Shown here in pieces: positions 32,820 through 42,622 of a stretch of 64,000 nt of DNA (positions within the stretch are counted from its first letter, which is position 1; each line of letters opens with the position of its first letter). The notes beneath the pieces were generated by a model that was given only the letters and a program-made list of their open reading frames with translations, was not told the DNA's origin and ran no database searches. A program made the position numbers and the translations under genes. Source of the DNA: Hygrocybe punicea (lineage: Eukaryota > Basidiomycota > Agaricomycetes > Agaricales > Hygrophoraceae); contig OY744468.1 in the NCBI GenBank assembly GCA_963556145.1, positions 4,712,001 through 4,776,000 of the forward strand. Direction: 5' to 3'.

Positions 32820-34808
32820 TGGAGTGGTACCGAGGTACCACTCCAGGGGCTCACGCAGGACTCGAGGGAAAGGTCGACTGGATAGGAAGGATGGACTGAC
32901 TACTACATCTGGAAGGCTACTGACTAGGTCAAACCGTGGGAACCTGATCACGTGACTGACCAGGCACAACTACTACAAGTGCCCCTCCTCCTCATGGTGA
33001 CGTCCTCGTTACCATACCGCTACTAAAAGAAAACAAAAAGCAAAACAAAACTGACCAAGAAAAAAACTCTCCAGTCACGACTCCCAGTCCCTCACGATGC
33101 CCCGGGCCTTATACGTGAGGCAGGACCATATCATCCTCCAAGATCGTTGGGGGTGGTAGATGACCAAACTGTAACTCTGCTCTGCTCCTCCATCCTCGAA
33201 TGCCTCTGGGACTCACATCGCAGGGTAGGATAAAAACGTTCAAAACCATAAGTTCTTGTAGCCCAGGGTGTGAGTTCTTGTGATCCGAAAATAGACTGGG
33301 TGGTTCGTGCGAAAGTAAATAGGTACGGTGCTGTCGAGCAGTGATGGTTCATAGATAGGTCGAATATCCAATAAATGTCGAGGGTGGGGAAAGGGGATGG
33401 GACGGGACAAGGTACGGTGTAAATGGGGGAAAGGGAAAGCATACGGGTGCATTGGGCCATGCGGTGGCATCGGGGATTCTCGATATGAGGGGACTAGCGC
33501 TGGGGTGCTAAGTGGTCGCGGCGGTGACTTGTTTGGGTCCCTACAGGTCGGGGAAGTCGCCAGGGTCGAGAACGAGGTTGCGGGGAGCTGAACGAGGGCT
33601 CGAGGAGCTGGGTATGGTGCAAGAATCCGGCCGAGAGATGGTGACATGGCGGAACGCGGTGGGGGTCTGGGAACGGTGGGCACGGTGGTATTGGATCGAG
33701 GTGGGGTGCTCCGGGATGGTGAACGGGTGGGCCGCGAGCTTCGTGAGTCGATCTGGGGCTGGGTATGTTGGCAGAACGGGGCCGCACGATGGTGACGTGG
33801 CGCGTGGCCCGGGTGTCTGGAATCGACGGCGGGGGCTCGTTTGGCGCAATGGAGGGGGACGGGGGGTCCTGGCCGGTGGAACGAGGGCACGGGAGGTCGA
33901 ATGGGTCCGTGTGATGCTGGGGTACACGAAAGAACGGGGGTCCAACGGGGGGGCGCGACGGATCCGTGGTGTGGCCAAAAAGGTCTGCAACCGTGAATTC
34001 GGGGTGGCGTAGGCGAGCGCGGAGCTCCAGTACGTCGAACGAGGGTCCGTGGGGTTGGATGAGCGTGGGTTGGGGTGGGCATCCATGGGAGACGGTGTCG
34101 TGGAATGCTGACGTGGGAGTTCGCTGGGGTGTCCATAGAGCGGCGGGGCTCGTTTGGGGCGACGAATGGGAACGGGGGGTTCTGGCTAGCGGAACGAGTG
34201 TGCGGGGAGTCGAATGGGTCCGTGTTGGGGTGGGGGTGACGAGAAACGGGGGGTCTAACAATGGTGATGTGGCAGATCCATGGGGCGACCAAAAGGTGCA
34301 GGGCGGTTCATTTGAGACGACGAGGCGCGACGGGGGGTTCTGGCAGATGAGCCAAGGGTGCGGGGAGTCGAACATGTGCATTTTGGGTCCGGGGTGCATG
34401 AAAAAAACGGGGTCCGCGCGGCGGCGATGCAATTTTCGTTGGGTTGTCCAAAACTCGCAGTAGCAGGCCATGTGGGATCCTGATGGGGAATGCGGGGCTC
34501 CGGAACGTCGAACGAAGTTGCGGGGGGTCGTGTGGACATAGCTGGGTCTAGGGAAAGTGAAAATTCGGGGGGTGGTGAGGCCAGAAAAAGTTGTCTTGCG
34601 AGAAAAAATGTAAGAAGTGGGAAAACCATGAGAAAAAGAGAAGTGTGGGTCGAAGAACACTCTCATCACCACTCCGGGGGCTCATGCAGGACTTGAGGGA
34701 AAGGTCGACTGGATAGGAAGGATGGACTGACTACTACATCTGGAAGGCTACTGACTAGGTCAAACCGTGGGAACCTGATCACGTGACTGACCAGGCACAA
34801 CTACTACA
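32820..34808. mobile_element. short non-autonomous LTR element with ~150-bp LTRs
   Basis: Terminal direct repeats at 32820-32977 and about 34662-34808 share GGAAAGGTCGACTGGATAGG through CACAACTACTACA, with CCGC (32816-32819 and 34809-34812) as a 4-bp target duplication. The left repeat starts with an extra palindrome around TGGAGTGGTACC, so the right start is approximate. It is nested in the long-TIR element. The interior has a long minus-strand proline-rich frame and no pol genes. Orientation is uncertain: the frame runs minus, while a purine tract GAGAAAAAGAGAAG at 34630-34643 would suit plus. Confidence 0.75.
33494..34672 (-). CDS. proline-rich repeat ORF of the short LTR element
   Basis: A 392-residue frame rich in Pro, Ser, Thr, Arg and His repeats a segment such as DSPHPWLICQNPPSRLVVSNEPP, DPFDLPCPRSTGQDPPSPSIAPNEPP at intervals of about 75-85 residues. 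A second frame (33240-34292) continues the pattern, so frame changes are likely. It resembles in kind the repeat proteins of the LTR elements at 24744 and 57055. No enzyme motif. It could be a Gag-like product or an open frame created by repeats. Confidence 0.35.
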   Translation of the reverse strand: MVMRVFFDPHFSFSHGFPTSYIFSRKTTFSGLTTPRIFTFPRPSYVHTTPRNFVRRSGAPHSPSGSHMACYCEFWTTQRKLHRRRADPVFFMHPGPKMHMFDSPHPWLICQNPPSRLVVSNEPPCTFWSPHGSATSPLLDPPFLVTPTPTRTHSTPRTLVPLARTPRSHSSPQTSPAALWTPQRTPTSAFHDTVSHGCPPQPTLIQPHGPSFDVLELRARLRHPEFTVADLFGHTTDPSRPPVGPPFFRVPQHHTDPFDLPCPRSTGQDPPSPSIAPNEPPPSIPDTRATRHVTIVRPRSANIPSPRSTHEARGPPVHHPGAPHLDPIPPCPPFPDPHRVPPCHHLSAGFLHHTQLLEPSFSSPQPRSRPWRLPRPVGTQTSHRRDHLAPQR

Positions 34809-35925
34809 CCGCTGCCGGATGGTGGTGGAGATCTTGTCACCATTCCATGGGGCCGTTGCCGTTGTCGTCGGCATCGTCATCATCCATCGTCATGGTGGTG
34901 GTATTAGTGGTTGAGGAAGTGATGGTGGTGGTGAAGGTGGTGGTGAATGCCACTGCCGTCGTCCCCTCGCTGGCCGGTATTCATACTCGACGGCAGTGGT
35001 CGTGGTCGTGGTCGTGGTCCACTGGGCCCTCATTATCGTTGCCGCCGTTGGATTAATTGGGGCGACGGGTGGGAGGGAGGTATGGTCAGCGATGGCTGGG
35101 CGATGAGCGTGCCCGATACCTGACACCCCCGTTCCGCCGCTGTCGTCGTCGTCACCTTGCTGCTGCCTGTTGGCAGTGGAGGTCATCGCCGTCATCTGGC
35201 TGTGGTGGGGTGGTGGTGCCACCACCGATACCGCCATCTTTGTCGTCGTCCTCATCGCCGTCCTTGTCTGCGTCGTCACCGTCATCCGTCATCCATCATC
35301 GTCATCGCCACCACTCCTCCAGCCTCGCTGGTGATGACCGTTGTTGTCAGTATCGTTGTTTTTCTTGTTGTCTTCGTAGTTGTTGTCGTAGTTGTTGTTG
35401 TTGTGACTTGTGACTGAACTAGCACTTACCCGATCCGGACCCGTCGAAGACGAGGGCATCGTCTTATCTTAACGTGCACGTGGGCAGCAAGTGGCGATGG
35501 GTTGGCGATGAGTGGGCGATGAGTGGGCGATGGGAGTGTACAATCACTTTAGTTCTGACGGAATCTTAACTTTTGATAACTCCCAAAATGGTACATTTTG
35601 ATACCCAATAAATTAAATATTTTAATTTCATCAAAATTATAACTTTCAGTTTGTCTTTAAGTGATGCCTGAATGTGGACTAGCAAACCAGAGTAAACTCA
35701 AATCTAAATTATACTTTCCCTCCACACTTTAGCACTGATTATTATTTTGATTGCAGGACTAATCTAAAGGCAAGAGAAAAAAATTAATTTAGACATTTAT
35801 TTATTCATGACTTAAATTCAATATTTAGATTTGGCCCAAATGTAAATCCAAAGATTATATTTTGCTGCTAACTTTAGAAATAACTTTAGATCCCCACTAA
35901 ATGTTGAAATTCCTGATGTGTGATG

Positions 35926-36280
35926 ATGCTCCCCTTTCTTTGGTTTGGTTTGGTCGTGAGATAGGCATAAATGCGGGACCAACCCCGTTGATTAATGATT
36001 ACATTTCCTGTGTCTGCTACATAAGCTTCGTCCCTGTCATCCGATTCGTTGTCTGAGTCACTACTGGTATCATCCTCCTCGACTTTGTGTGCCTTGCTGT
36101 GCTCCTTTTTGCACTTGCCCTTTCCCCCTCTTTGTTCTCTGTCCCTTTTAGGTTTTGGCAGTCTTTCGATGTGTGTGCGCAGTGGCCGTGTACCTTGCAG
36201 AAGAGTTTCTTTTTCTCCATCTTTGATGCTTTAAGGGCAGACTTATCATTTGGCATCAGTGTCTCTGTTTGGCCCATGGC
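35926..36280 (-). pseudogene. copia Gag C-terminal part with zinc knuckle
   Basis: The minus frame 36280-36017 includes MPNDKSALKASKMEKKKLFC and the knuckle-like FCKVHGHCAHTSKDCQNLK (C-x2-H-G-x-C-x-H-x4-C), which binds element RNA. Downstream stops (after GTKLM) interrupt it before the protease. It is bounded by the LTR-like unit at 36281 and the long-TIR element at 35921. Confidence 0.8.
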
Positions 36281-36583
36281 TGTTACATTTTTCAACTCCG
36301 CAACTCCAATTCCAACTCCGCTACCCACGATGACAATTCCACTTTATCATACCTTCCTTTTTCATTCCCCTTTACCTTTTGTCTTCTTTTGGACATCGTT
36401 GTTTATTCTTGTTCTTGTTCTCTTTTCATCCTTTCTTCTAGAACAATCCAGACCGACCATGGACACATCCCCACGTTACCTTGCTGTACCCGAATAGTCT
36501 CCTTGCCGATGGACATCATTGCTATTGTCTTTTCCCTCGCCCTGACATATTGTTGACTTCATCCCACGACAAACCGATTTACA

Positions 36584-36754
36584 ATGGCTGTACTCCCGAC
36601 ACAGCTAATTACCGTAATCATCATTGGCAGCATCGCCATCACCTTCCTCATCGGTTTTTACCTTGTTATGATCTATCTTTGGCATCGGTACCGAAACCCT
36701 TCTGCCATCGATACTTCCGACTTCCACCTCGACAATATCTCACCACGTAATTGA
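36584..36754 (+). CDS. 56-aa single-pass membrane microprotein ORF in the family-B unit
   Basis: MAVLPTQLITVIIIGSIAIT starts a frame with one strong hydrophobic segment (residues about 8-33), then LWHRYRN and an acidic tail (AIDTSDFHLDNIS). The same ORF is found reversed at 51727-51897 (56 aa) and 53435-53569 (44 aa). In the first 35 codons this copy and the 51897 copy differ at seven codons, all synonymous by my reading. Against the more distant 53569 copy I count about 15 synonymous and 9 amino-acid changes, the latter largely conservative in the hydrophobic part. This looks like selection on protein. Function unknown. Confidence 0.55.
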   Translation: MAVLPTQLITVIIIGSIAITFLIGFYLVMIYLWHRYRNPSAIDTSDFHLDNISPRN

Positions 36755-37659
36755 CAATTGCCATACCTGGATATATGGTTTCCACTTTCGTATTCCGTGC
36801 CTACCATTACCCTCCCTGATTATCCAACGACATTCCTCACCTGCACGCATGCCCTGAACAATCCCCAATCACAAGACATTTCACTGTTCTCTCTAATCCG
36901 ACCATTGCCGAAGCACATTCTTTTGGACTTCGACCACAGACCATACGACTTGCCAAACAGTGAACCAACCCCTATCACATATTGTTCACATGACATCGCT
37001 TCATTGCAGTACCTGACATCTTATTCCCACAGCTTGTCACTCGTGCCATGACTCGAAACCTGGACCCACATTCATTTAACCTTTTCCATCTATAACCTTG
37101 ATATCTCCCACACTCATTAACAATACCCTTTCTTGGACGAATACCGACATCAGGTGGACCACGTTGTTTTACAGGACAAGACATCACCCCTCGATACGTC
37201 ATCGACACACACATTGTCACCTGGTACAGCTTATGCTGTTCGCATGTCTGACCTCGACTAGTCCACTGTCTTAGTTGGTTTTTCTTCCATACATTCCTTT
37301 GTTTTCTTTCACACCAACCTTGCCGCTATATCCACACTACCTCACAACACTCCCTTCGCCAATCCCACACTGGACGATACCCCTCTTTGACCCGACTGTG
37401 CATCGCACTTGCCAGACTGCGCATTTGCCCATTACAGCAAGTGTAGACCCCGAATAGGCAATTCTGCGCATCACATGATCCAATGACAAATCATCCGAGT
37501 CATCCAGACCTCTTCTATCCTCAATGACACCCGGGCCTCCAGTTGGATCGCGAGAACATTGACATGAGGACACCTCATGTCTGCCTCATGGTGAAAACAT
37601 GGTGTAGTTGGACATGTTGTGGCTTCATGGTTGTATTTCTATTTACCTCCCCTCAAGAC

Positions 37660-37675
37660 CAGTCACTATATATAC
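37660..37675 (+). promoter_or_regulatory. TATA-like box in the family-B unit
   Basis: CACTATATATACTG lies about 250 nt before the 3' end of the unit, a plausible RNA polymerase II start region for an LTR. Confidence 0.4.
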
Positions 37676-37924
37676 TGTTCTTGTTGTTGGTTCGGACTTT
37701 TTCTTCTTTCTTTCCTTATGTTTAGTCTGGTTCTTGGGGCAGACCCCCTTATCTTGGGTAACCCCCACGGTTCGCAATGACATTGTACCATGAATCCCCC
37801 CTCTTAGCAGTGTTGTCTTAGTAGTAAGCAACAATGAAAACTGCTCTTCTCTCCTCTGGAAACCGATCCCCTGTTAAGTTGATTGTTGCCGGAGCCCGCT
37901 GCAGAAGCGATCCGTAACAACGGC

Positions 37925-38626
37925 ATTGCCGGTCTTTTGTAGGTCTGCTGCGTGCACCACAAGTTTTGCTTCAACGGTGGGTAGCTTGAGTTTTTGGCCG
38001 TCTGGTACCGATCCCGTGATGGTGGTCTTGAGCGTCTTTCACTCATTGTTGTCCGGGATGGATTTAAGTAGGAGTAGAGGTAGTAGATCTTCTGGGAATG
38101 TGTAACCCAGTGTCGTGCATCGATTGCTGCTTGCGAGGAATGTTGTGATGTGTTCGGACATGGACTTTGATGAGGGTGAACCTCCGAATTTGATGGAGAT
38201 GAGGTCGACGAGTGCGTGGAAGGCTGTGGTAACGACGTTGGTTTCGTTGTATTGTTTTGTGATCGTGTCGTATAGTTCTTTAGCTGAGGGTTTGTCTCCA
38301 ATGCTTAGTAGGATGTTGTCGCTTATGTAGCACTGTATGATTCCCGTGGCTTTTTCATCGCGCGCTTCCCAGGTGTCATTGTAGCTTGTCTTGGATGCAG
38401 ACGTTGATAGTGTGGATGCAGATGTTGATGCACTTGGCATGGGTGCCGGTTTGGTGTCTGTGCCTGTAACAACTCCTGGGACCTGTTTTTCGCTGAGCGC
38501 CCCCTTGATTCGTATATTCCATATCGTGAAATTTGACAGGCCCTCTAGTACTGGGCAGTTTGGTGTTGATGACGTGGCATCTGACATCTCATGCGATGTG
38601 GGTGGTCTTTGGTGTTTAACTGCCAT
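37925..38626 (-). pseudogene. copia Gag, UBN2-type N-terminal domain
   Basis: ATG at 38626 opens a frame with LEGLSNFTIWNIRIKGALSE, DEKATGIIQCYISDNILLSI, AKELYDTITKQY, FHALVDLISIKF and SMSEHITTFLASSNRC, the Gag polypeptide of copia elements. It forms the particle shell. The frame ends at a TGA (38039-38041) that interrupts an otherwise continuing sequence (KTLKTTITGSVPDGQ). The family-B unit then splits gag at 37919. Confidence 0.88.
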
Positions 38627-38717
38627 GCGAGAGTGGGTGCAAGTCGCATTTGTAGTGCGATGCCGTCATTTGCGTTTGAGGGTTCCTGACCATTAGAAAC
38701 GACCAGGGCTCATAACC

Positions 38718-38992
38718 TTTCATGACTGTATTGTAAATCTCAGTCATTGTCAGAGTAAATGACTATATATTGTTATGTACCTGTATTGTAAATCTAGTAC
38801 AGAGATTAGTACATGTGAATGTAACTGTGTGGTGACGCGGACATACCTCAGTCATTGTCAGAGTAAACGACTGAGGTATTCATGGTGCTGGACCCCAAAC
38901 ATTATTTGGGTGTTCGGGGTTTGCCGCATTTGGCCGGCATTCCCCATATGGGTGGAGCCTTAGCTCGCTACCTTTGTTCTTCTCTCTTGACA
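38718..38992 (-). repeat. copia 5' LTR
   Basis: Counterpart of 22517-22790. On the minus strand the LTR is followed at once by GGTTATGAGCCCTGGTCG, a primer-binding-type sequence, and then gag. Confidence 0.85.
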
Positions 38993-39172
38993 CAAATATA
39001 ATTCAATTCCACATAAATTACTTAGCAGTCAACAACCACTGCACTACTATATATTCCAATAGCAAGGATACACCTGGGCCCAGCAGTGCCTAATAAGTGA
39101 ACAGGTAGGGAGTGCATAGCATATTATCCCAGATGATTGCACCTCCACCGATGATAATGATATCAAACTCAT
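38993..39172 (+). mobile_element. end of the plus-strand copia LTR and unique spacer
   Basis: After CAAAT the sequence continues TATAATTCAATTCC, expected to be the remaining part of the LTR begun at 22349. Its true end is not clear. No coding sequence. Confidence 0.4.
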
Positions 39173-40055
39173 TGTAGATGCAGGTTCGGGGTGGCTTTGG
39201 AACAATAAAGGGATCCTAACCAAGGGGTGTCAGTGTAGAAGTGACGGTGGATAAGTCAGTGTCGGGAATAGTAGTAAAAAGTGGAAATGGAAGTAAAAAT
39301 ATAAGCTGCCGTGTAAAACTGGACAAATAACAATAAATCCGGCAATGAACAAAATGAAAACGGGTAAATAACGATGAACCCGATGATGCCGACGATGTTG
39401 GGTATGGCGGGTCAGGTCGGGTCAGGTCAGAAACGATGAACGAGCAGAGGAACAATGATAAAGATGACGACGTGAACTACGAAAAGCTAAGGGTCTACGA
39501 GGACGAGGACTTGAAGGGACTTAAAACATGATTCTGACTATGAGGAAATGGGGACTAAGGATATCTCTTTTTTTGTATGGTCATCAGGGACCATTTTTAT
39601 AGTACATGTGTGTGTAGTCTACTTTCGGTCATGTCTTCTTCGGCCGATGGAAACTACAAAGAGAAGCTGGAATGGGGATGTGGAAAGGGGGGTTGCAAAG
39701 CGACATAGACAGGAAAATGGAAGGGAAAACGAAAATCCAAGGAAAAGATCTAAAACATCCTACATATCTCCGAAAGGATGAGGGGATGCATAAATAAGGT
39801 AAGTCCGAAGTCGGGAATCAAGTCCAATCAGATCCATCTCCTAGAATTGGAACTCCAGGGCTTTGTGAGCCTAACAGATTTGGTCCAAAAGCGGCCGTCA
39901 CAAAGTGGCATACGTCAGGTCACATCGGTCACATCATGTCACATCACGTTGGGTTACATCGGGTTGGAATGGGAGTCGTTTAGAGGTGTCGGCGGGTTCA
40001 TCCGGATTTGTGATATATCGACTGTATGGACTCAGAGGGACGTCAAATCTCTACA
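39173..40055 (-). repeat. solo LTR, family A
   Basis: TGTAGATGCAGG to AATCTCTACA, flanked by TCAT and TCGT (4-bp duplication with one change). It overlaps the 3' end of the small ORF at 40043-40228, so the insertion may have truncated a gene. Confidence 0.8.
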
Positions 40056-40228
40056 TCGTCAAAATCACCTCTGGCAGTTTCTGTGAGTTCCTCGTGGTTA
40101 ACTAAGTGGCTTACGCTGGCTAGATTCCGGATAAAATACGGGTATTTGGTGAAGATATAGCGAAGGACGAGTGTGATTGCAGCAGTTACGCCAGCGCAAC
40201 TCAGGAGTAAAGCACCCCGCGAACCCAT
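40043..40228 (-). CDS. small membrane-protein ORF, possibly truncated by the LTR
   Basis: From the ATG at 40228 it encodes MGSRGALLLSCAGVTAAITL followed by VLRYIF, a signal-anchor-like hydrophobic segment, then a polar stretch ending in the LTR (stop at 40043). It lies just downstream of, and in the same direction as, the F-box gene. Not recognised; it could be the start of a disrupted gene or spurious. Confidence 0.25.
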   Translation of the reverse strand: MGSRGALLLSCAGVTAAITLVLRYIFTKYPYFIRNLASVSHLVNHEELTETARGDFDDVEI

Positions 40229-40309
40229 TAGTTCAACAAGGTCGTCCCGTTGATAGTTCTTTGACAGTTGAAGGGAACAATAAGGGCGGACAGTCACGAC
40301 GTGAAGACA

Positions 40310-41926
40310 TCAAATATTGTCACGCTTGATGCATACAGGAAGTTCTGAGGGCATTTCCCACCGTGAGGGCTGACAGTACACGTCCCCAACCCATTCCACC
40401 TCAGTTTCATGATCAAACTGGGCTATGCAAACTTTAGTAATCTGCCATAGTCTCTCCGCAAACGTGTGACGTTCAAAGTCGCATTTCTGAACGAAGACTT
40501 CACGGACAGGATAGCCCTGCTCGGCCATGGCAGCAATCCTGAAAGGCAGGAGATGTCGCAAGAGAGAGCTGGTATTAGTTACGGTGATCGAGTGCAATCG
40601 TGGCCACGTCATGGGACATGAGGTTTGCTTCTGGATGTCGGGTAGGAGCGAACATGCATCGATGTGCATGTGGGTGAGCTTGGGCACATATTGGATGTAA
40701 TCGGTGTCCTCTTGGTCGAAGATATGGACGGAGGACAGAGAGAGCGACCTCAGGATAGGATATCGGGGCCTAGACTGGCACCTCAGAAGGCTCCCGAGGT
40801 TACTGAGACTGACGGCTCGCAAGGATAGGGATGTGAGGTTTGGTGCATGGATCACAGTGCAGAAGCCCTGCGCTGCAAGCGCGTTGGCACCGATGATTGT
40901 GAGAGAAAGGAGCGATGTGAGGTGGATGACCGCGTCTTCTGCTGGGGATTCTAGGATATGAATGTCAGCGAGACGCAGGTGCTCCAACGCGACAGTAGCA
41001 TTCAGTACACCGGCGAAGGCAAGCGGGGTAAATCCCTCCAGTCGTCTGAGCTCAAGACGCGTCAGATTGCGGATGAGCGACGGGGAAAAACCAAAGCAGG
41101 AGATTCTGAGTGAAGTCAGTTGAGGGGTGCCTCTTTTGCAGACATTGACCGGATGCGCCCATCTGTGGTACATAGCCCCATCAAATGTCAAGTCGAGATG
41201 TTCCAGGCGAGGTAAATGGATGCTTTTCAGGTAACTTTTGAGCTTGTCGTTTACCGACAGATGATGGGAGAGAAAAATGAAGCGGCGCCATCGTGGGCTA
41301 TGCGGGAGCAAGATTTCCATGAAGACCTTTGTCATTTCGACTGCCTCCCCCCGGTAGACATTTCCGAGGTTCAAAATAAGGTCGAGATACCTGTCTCCCG
41401 ATCGTCGTAGCCAAAACCGAATCAATGCGGGAGGCGAGCGAGCAGTAATGTAAATGCTGTTCCACAAGGACAGCAATTTCGTGGCGAGGGTACGCCATCG
41501 ACGGCAGACCTGCACCAGCACAACTGGCGGATGCGGTAACAGTATGCGGGCAATGTGCTCGAATAAGCAAGCGAGCACTTCATTCGGGATGCGTTCCACT
41601 GGGATAGTCTGTGCGTCGCTCACCAATTGGCTGCCTTCCTGGCACCCAAGTGGCAAAACTATTCTCATCGTCTTCATCTCGATAATGCGTGCTATGCGTG
41701 TCACGGTGAAGGTGGTGGAATGGGAGTGAATTCCGAGACGTCCGATGAGTATATGAGGGGGATTCTGCCAGTGTAAATTTCTCAACGATTCCATTAACGG
41801 TATCTTGTACAGCCTCTCCTTGCGGAAGCTATACCGCGAGTCATGACGGTGAAAATAATCCGAAAACACTGCCATGCTATGCGAGGGACGAGCCTGATTG
41901 AGTGACCAAATAGGCCGTGTAAACAA
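40310..41926 (-). CDS. F-box protein with leucine-rich C-terminal region
   Basis: A 538-residue frame without visible introns. The F-box is at about residues 108-155 (IPVERIPNEVLACLFEHIAR, then QVCRRWRTLATKLLSLWNSI). Beyond it are irregular leucine-rich segments (LPRLEHLDLTF, TPQLTSLRISCFGF, LEHLRLADIHIL, PNLTSLSLRAVSL, LRSLSLSSVHIF). F-box proteins bind Skp1 in SCF ubiquitin ligases and recruit targets through the rest of the chain; mushrooms have large, fast-changing F-box families. The first ~83 residues look less conserved, so Met84 (41677) or Met87 (41668) may be the true start. It is divergent from the RhoGAP gene. Substrate unknown. Confidence 0.82.
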   Translation of the reverse strand: MFTRPIWSLNQARPSHSMAVFSDYFHRHDSRYSFRKERLYKIPLMESLRNLHWQNPPHILIGRLGIHSHSTTFTVTRIARIIEMKTMRIVLPLGCQEGSQLVSDAQTIPVERIPNEVLACLFEHIARILLPHPPVVLVQVCRRWRTLATKLLSLWNSIYITARSPPALIRFWLRRSGDRYLDLILNLGNVYRGEAVEMTKVFMEILLPHSPRWRRFIFLSHHLSVNDKLKSYLKSIHLPRLEHLDLTFDGAMYHRWAHPVNVCKRGTPQLTSLRISCFGFSPSLIRNLTRLELRRLEGFTPLAFAGVLNATVALEHLRLADIHILESPAEDAVIHLTSLLSLTIIGANALAAQGFCTVIHAPNLTSLSLRAVSLSNLGSLLRCQSRPRYPILRSLSLSSVHIFDQEDTDYIQYVPKLTHMHIDACSLLPDIQKQTSCPMTWPRLHSITVTNTSSLLRHLLPFRIAAMAEQGYPVREVFVQKCDFERHTFAERLWQITKVCIAQFDHETEVEWVGDVYCQPSRWEMPSELPVCIKRDNI

Positions 41927-42622
41927 AATTTACATTATGACCATGATAAAAGTTGTAAAATCATTAAAAATGCTTGCTATGATATGGCCCACTGAGATTC
42001 TGTTCAATACAAACTCGCCCGTCTGGCCGAGGTGCAAAAAAAAATCCTTTATGAGACGGAAAGTCGCTCAGCTCGCTTCGCGGGATTGTTGCTTTGAGCG
42101 TCGACTGCCACGGCCTGTCAGCAGTGGGAGAGAGCATTCAACTTCAGTACTTCCGAGTCAGTGGTCGTCAGTTTCTATCATCTCGAATGTGTGAACAATG
42201 CAGTGTTCCGGGGTTCATCTCCGTCTGCCCAGCGCCCACCTTGGTTACAGCGAGCGTGTTTTTGCAGCAGCCCTAAAAAGTTTTTCTCAAATTTAGAAAA
42301 AGTGATACCAGGAACTAAAAGCTGCAGTAGAGTTACGCTACTTCGGTTGCGCAGTATGGAAGGCCTCTGAGCCTAGAGCTGCCAGCCTAGAGCTGTGAAA
42401 TATACCTGTACATTATGTGGCTGTGTTCGTGGAGTACAGTAATTGGTCGCCTTGTTCTCTCACTCAAAGTCTACCGAAAGCGTTATCAATAAAGCACCTC
42501 ATCTTTGGTCCGTACTGGCCTCGCACCGCCCGAAAATTCCCTTCGGGTTATTCAAGAAGACACCCCGAAGGAATACGATCTTTGGTCTTCCCCCCGACAG
42601 TTCGCAAACGCCGCTATCCTCA
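41927..42622. promoter_or_regulatory. intergenic region between divergent F-box and RhoGAP genes
   Basis: About 0.7-0.95 kb, depending on the F-box start, separates the two 5' ends and must hold both promoters. It has no repeats seen elsewhere in the window. I find no clear TATA box. A frame at 42443-42622 is continuous with RhoGAP exon 1 and could extend that protein by 60 residues. Confidence 0.4.

Larger units (their letters stand above)
31407..35921. mobile_element. 4.5 kb element with long inverted terminal repeats
   Basis: The ends form an imperfect inverted repeat of about 350-370 bp (left from ACACATCAGGAGTTCCAACC; right, reversed, from ACACATCAGGAATTTCAAC) with an AT-rich inner part. 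The flanks share GATG (31403-31406 and 35922-35925), and removing the element restores copia coding across the junction. The interior holds a G/A-rich minisatellite, a palindromic module and a smaller LTR element (32820-34808). No transposase seen. The 4-bp duplication does not fit hAT; the superfamily is unclear. Confidence 0.8.
36281..37919 (+). repeat. 1.64 kb LTR-like unit, family B, complete copy
   Basis: Ends TGTTACATTTTT and GATCCGTAACA, flanked by ATGGC and ACGGC, a 5-bp duplication with one mismatch; removal rejoins copia gag. Diverged copies lie at 45365-46145 and, reversed, at 49387-55880. A TATATATA at about 37666 suggests the promoter, so most of the unit is U3-like, and it carries the small membrane-protein ORF at 36584. 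The length is unusual for a solo LTR, so it could be a short non-autonomous retroelement. Confidence 0.75.
22517..38992 (-). mobile_element. Ty1/copia retrotransposon with four nested insertions
   Basis: Two ~275-bp LTRs (22517-22790 and 38718-38992) are flanked by the perfect 5-bp duplication CAAAT (22512-22516 and 38993-38997). Minus-strand order is gag, zinc knuckle, protease, integrase, reverse transcriptase and RNase H, the copia order. Insertions: a non-autonomous LTR element (24744-29444), a hAT foldback (30778-31148), a long-TIR element (31407-35921) and an LTR-like unit (36281-37919). Subtracting them with their target duplications leaves about 5.2 kb. Several stop codons and an altered RT active site show it is dead. 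Confidence 0.92.
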
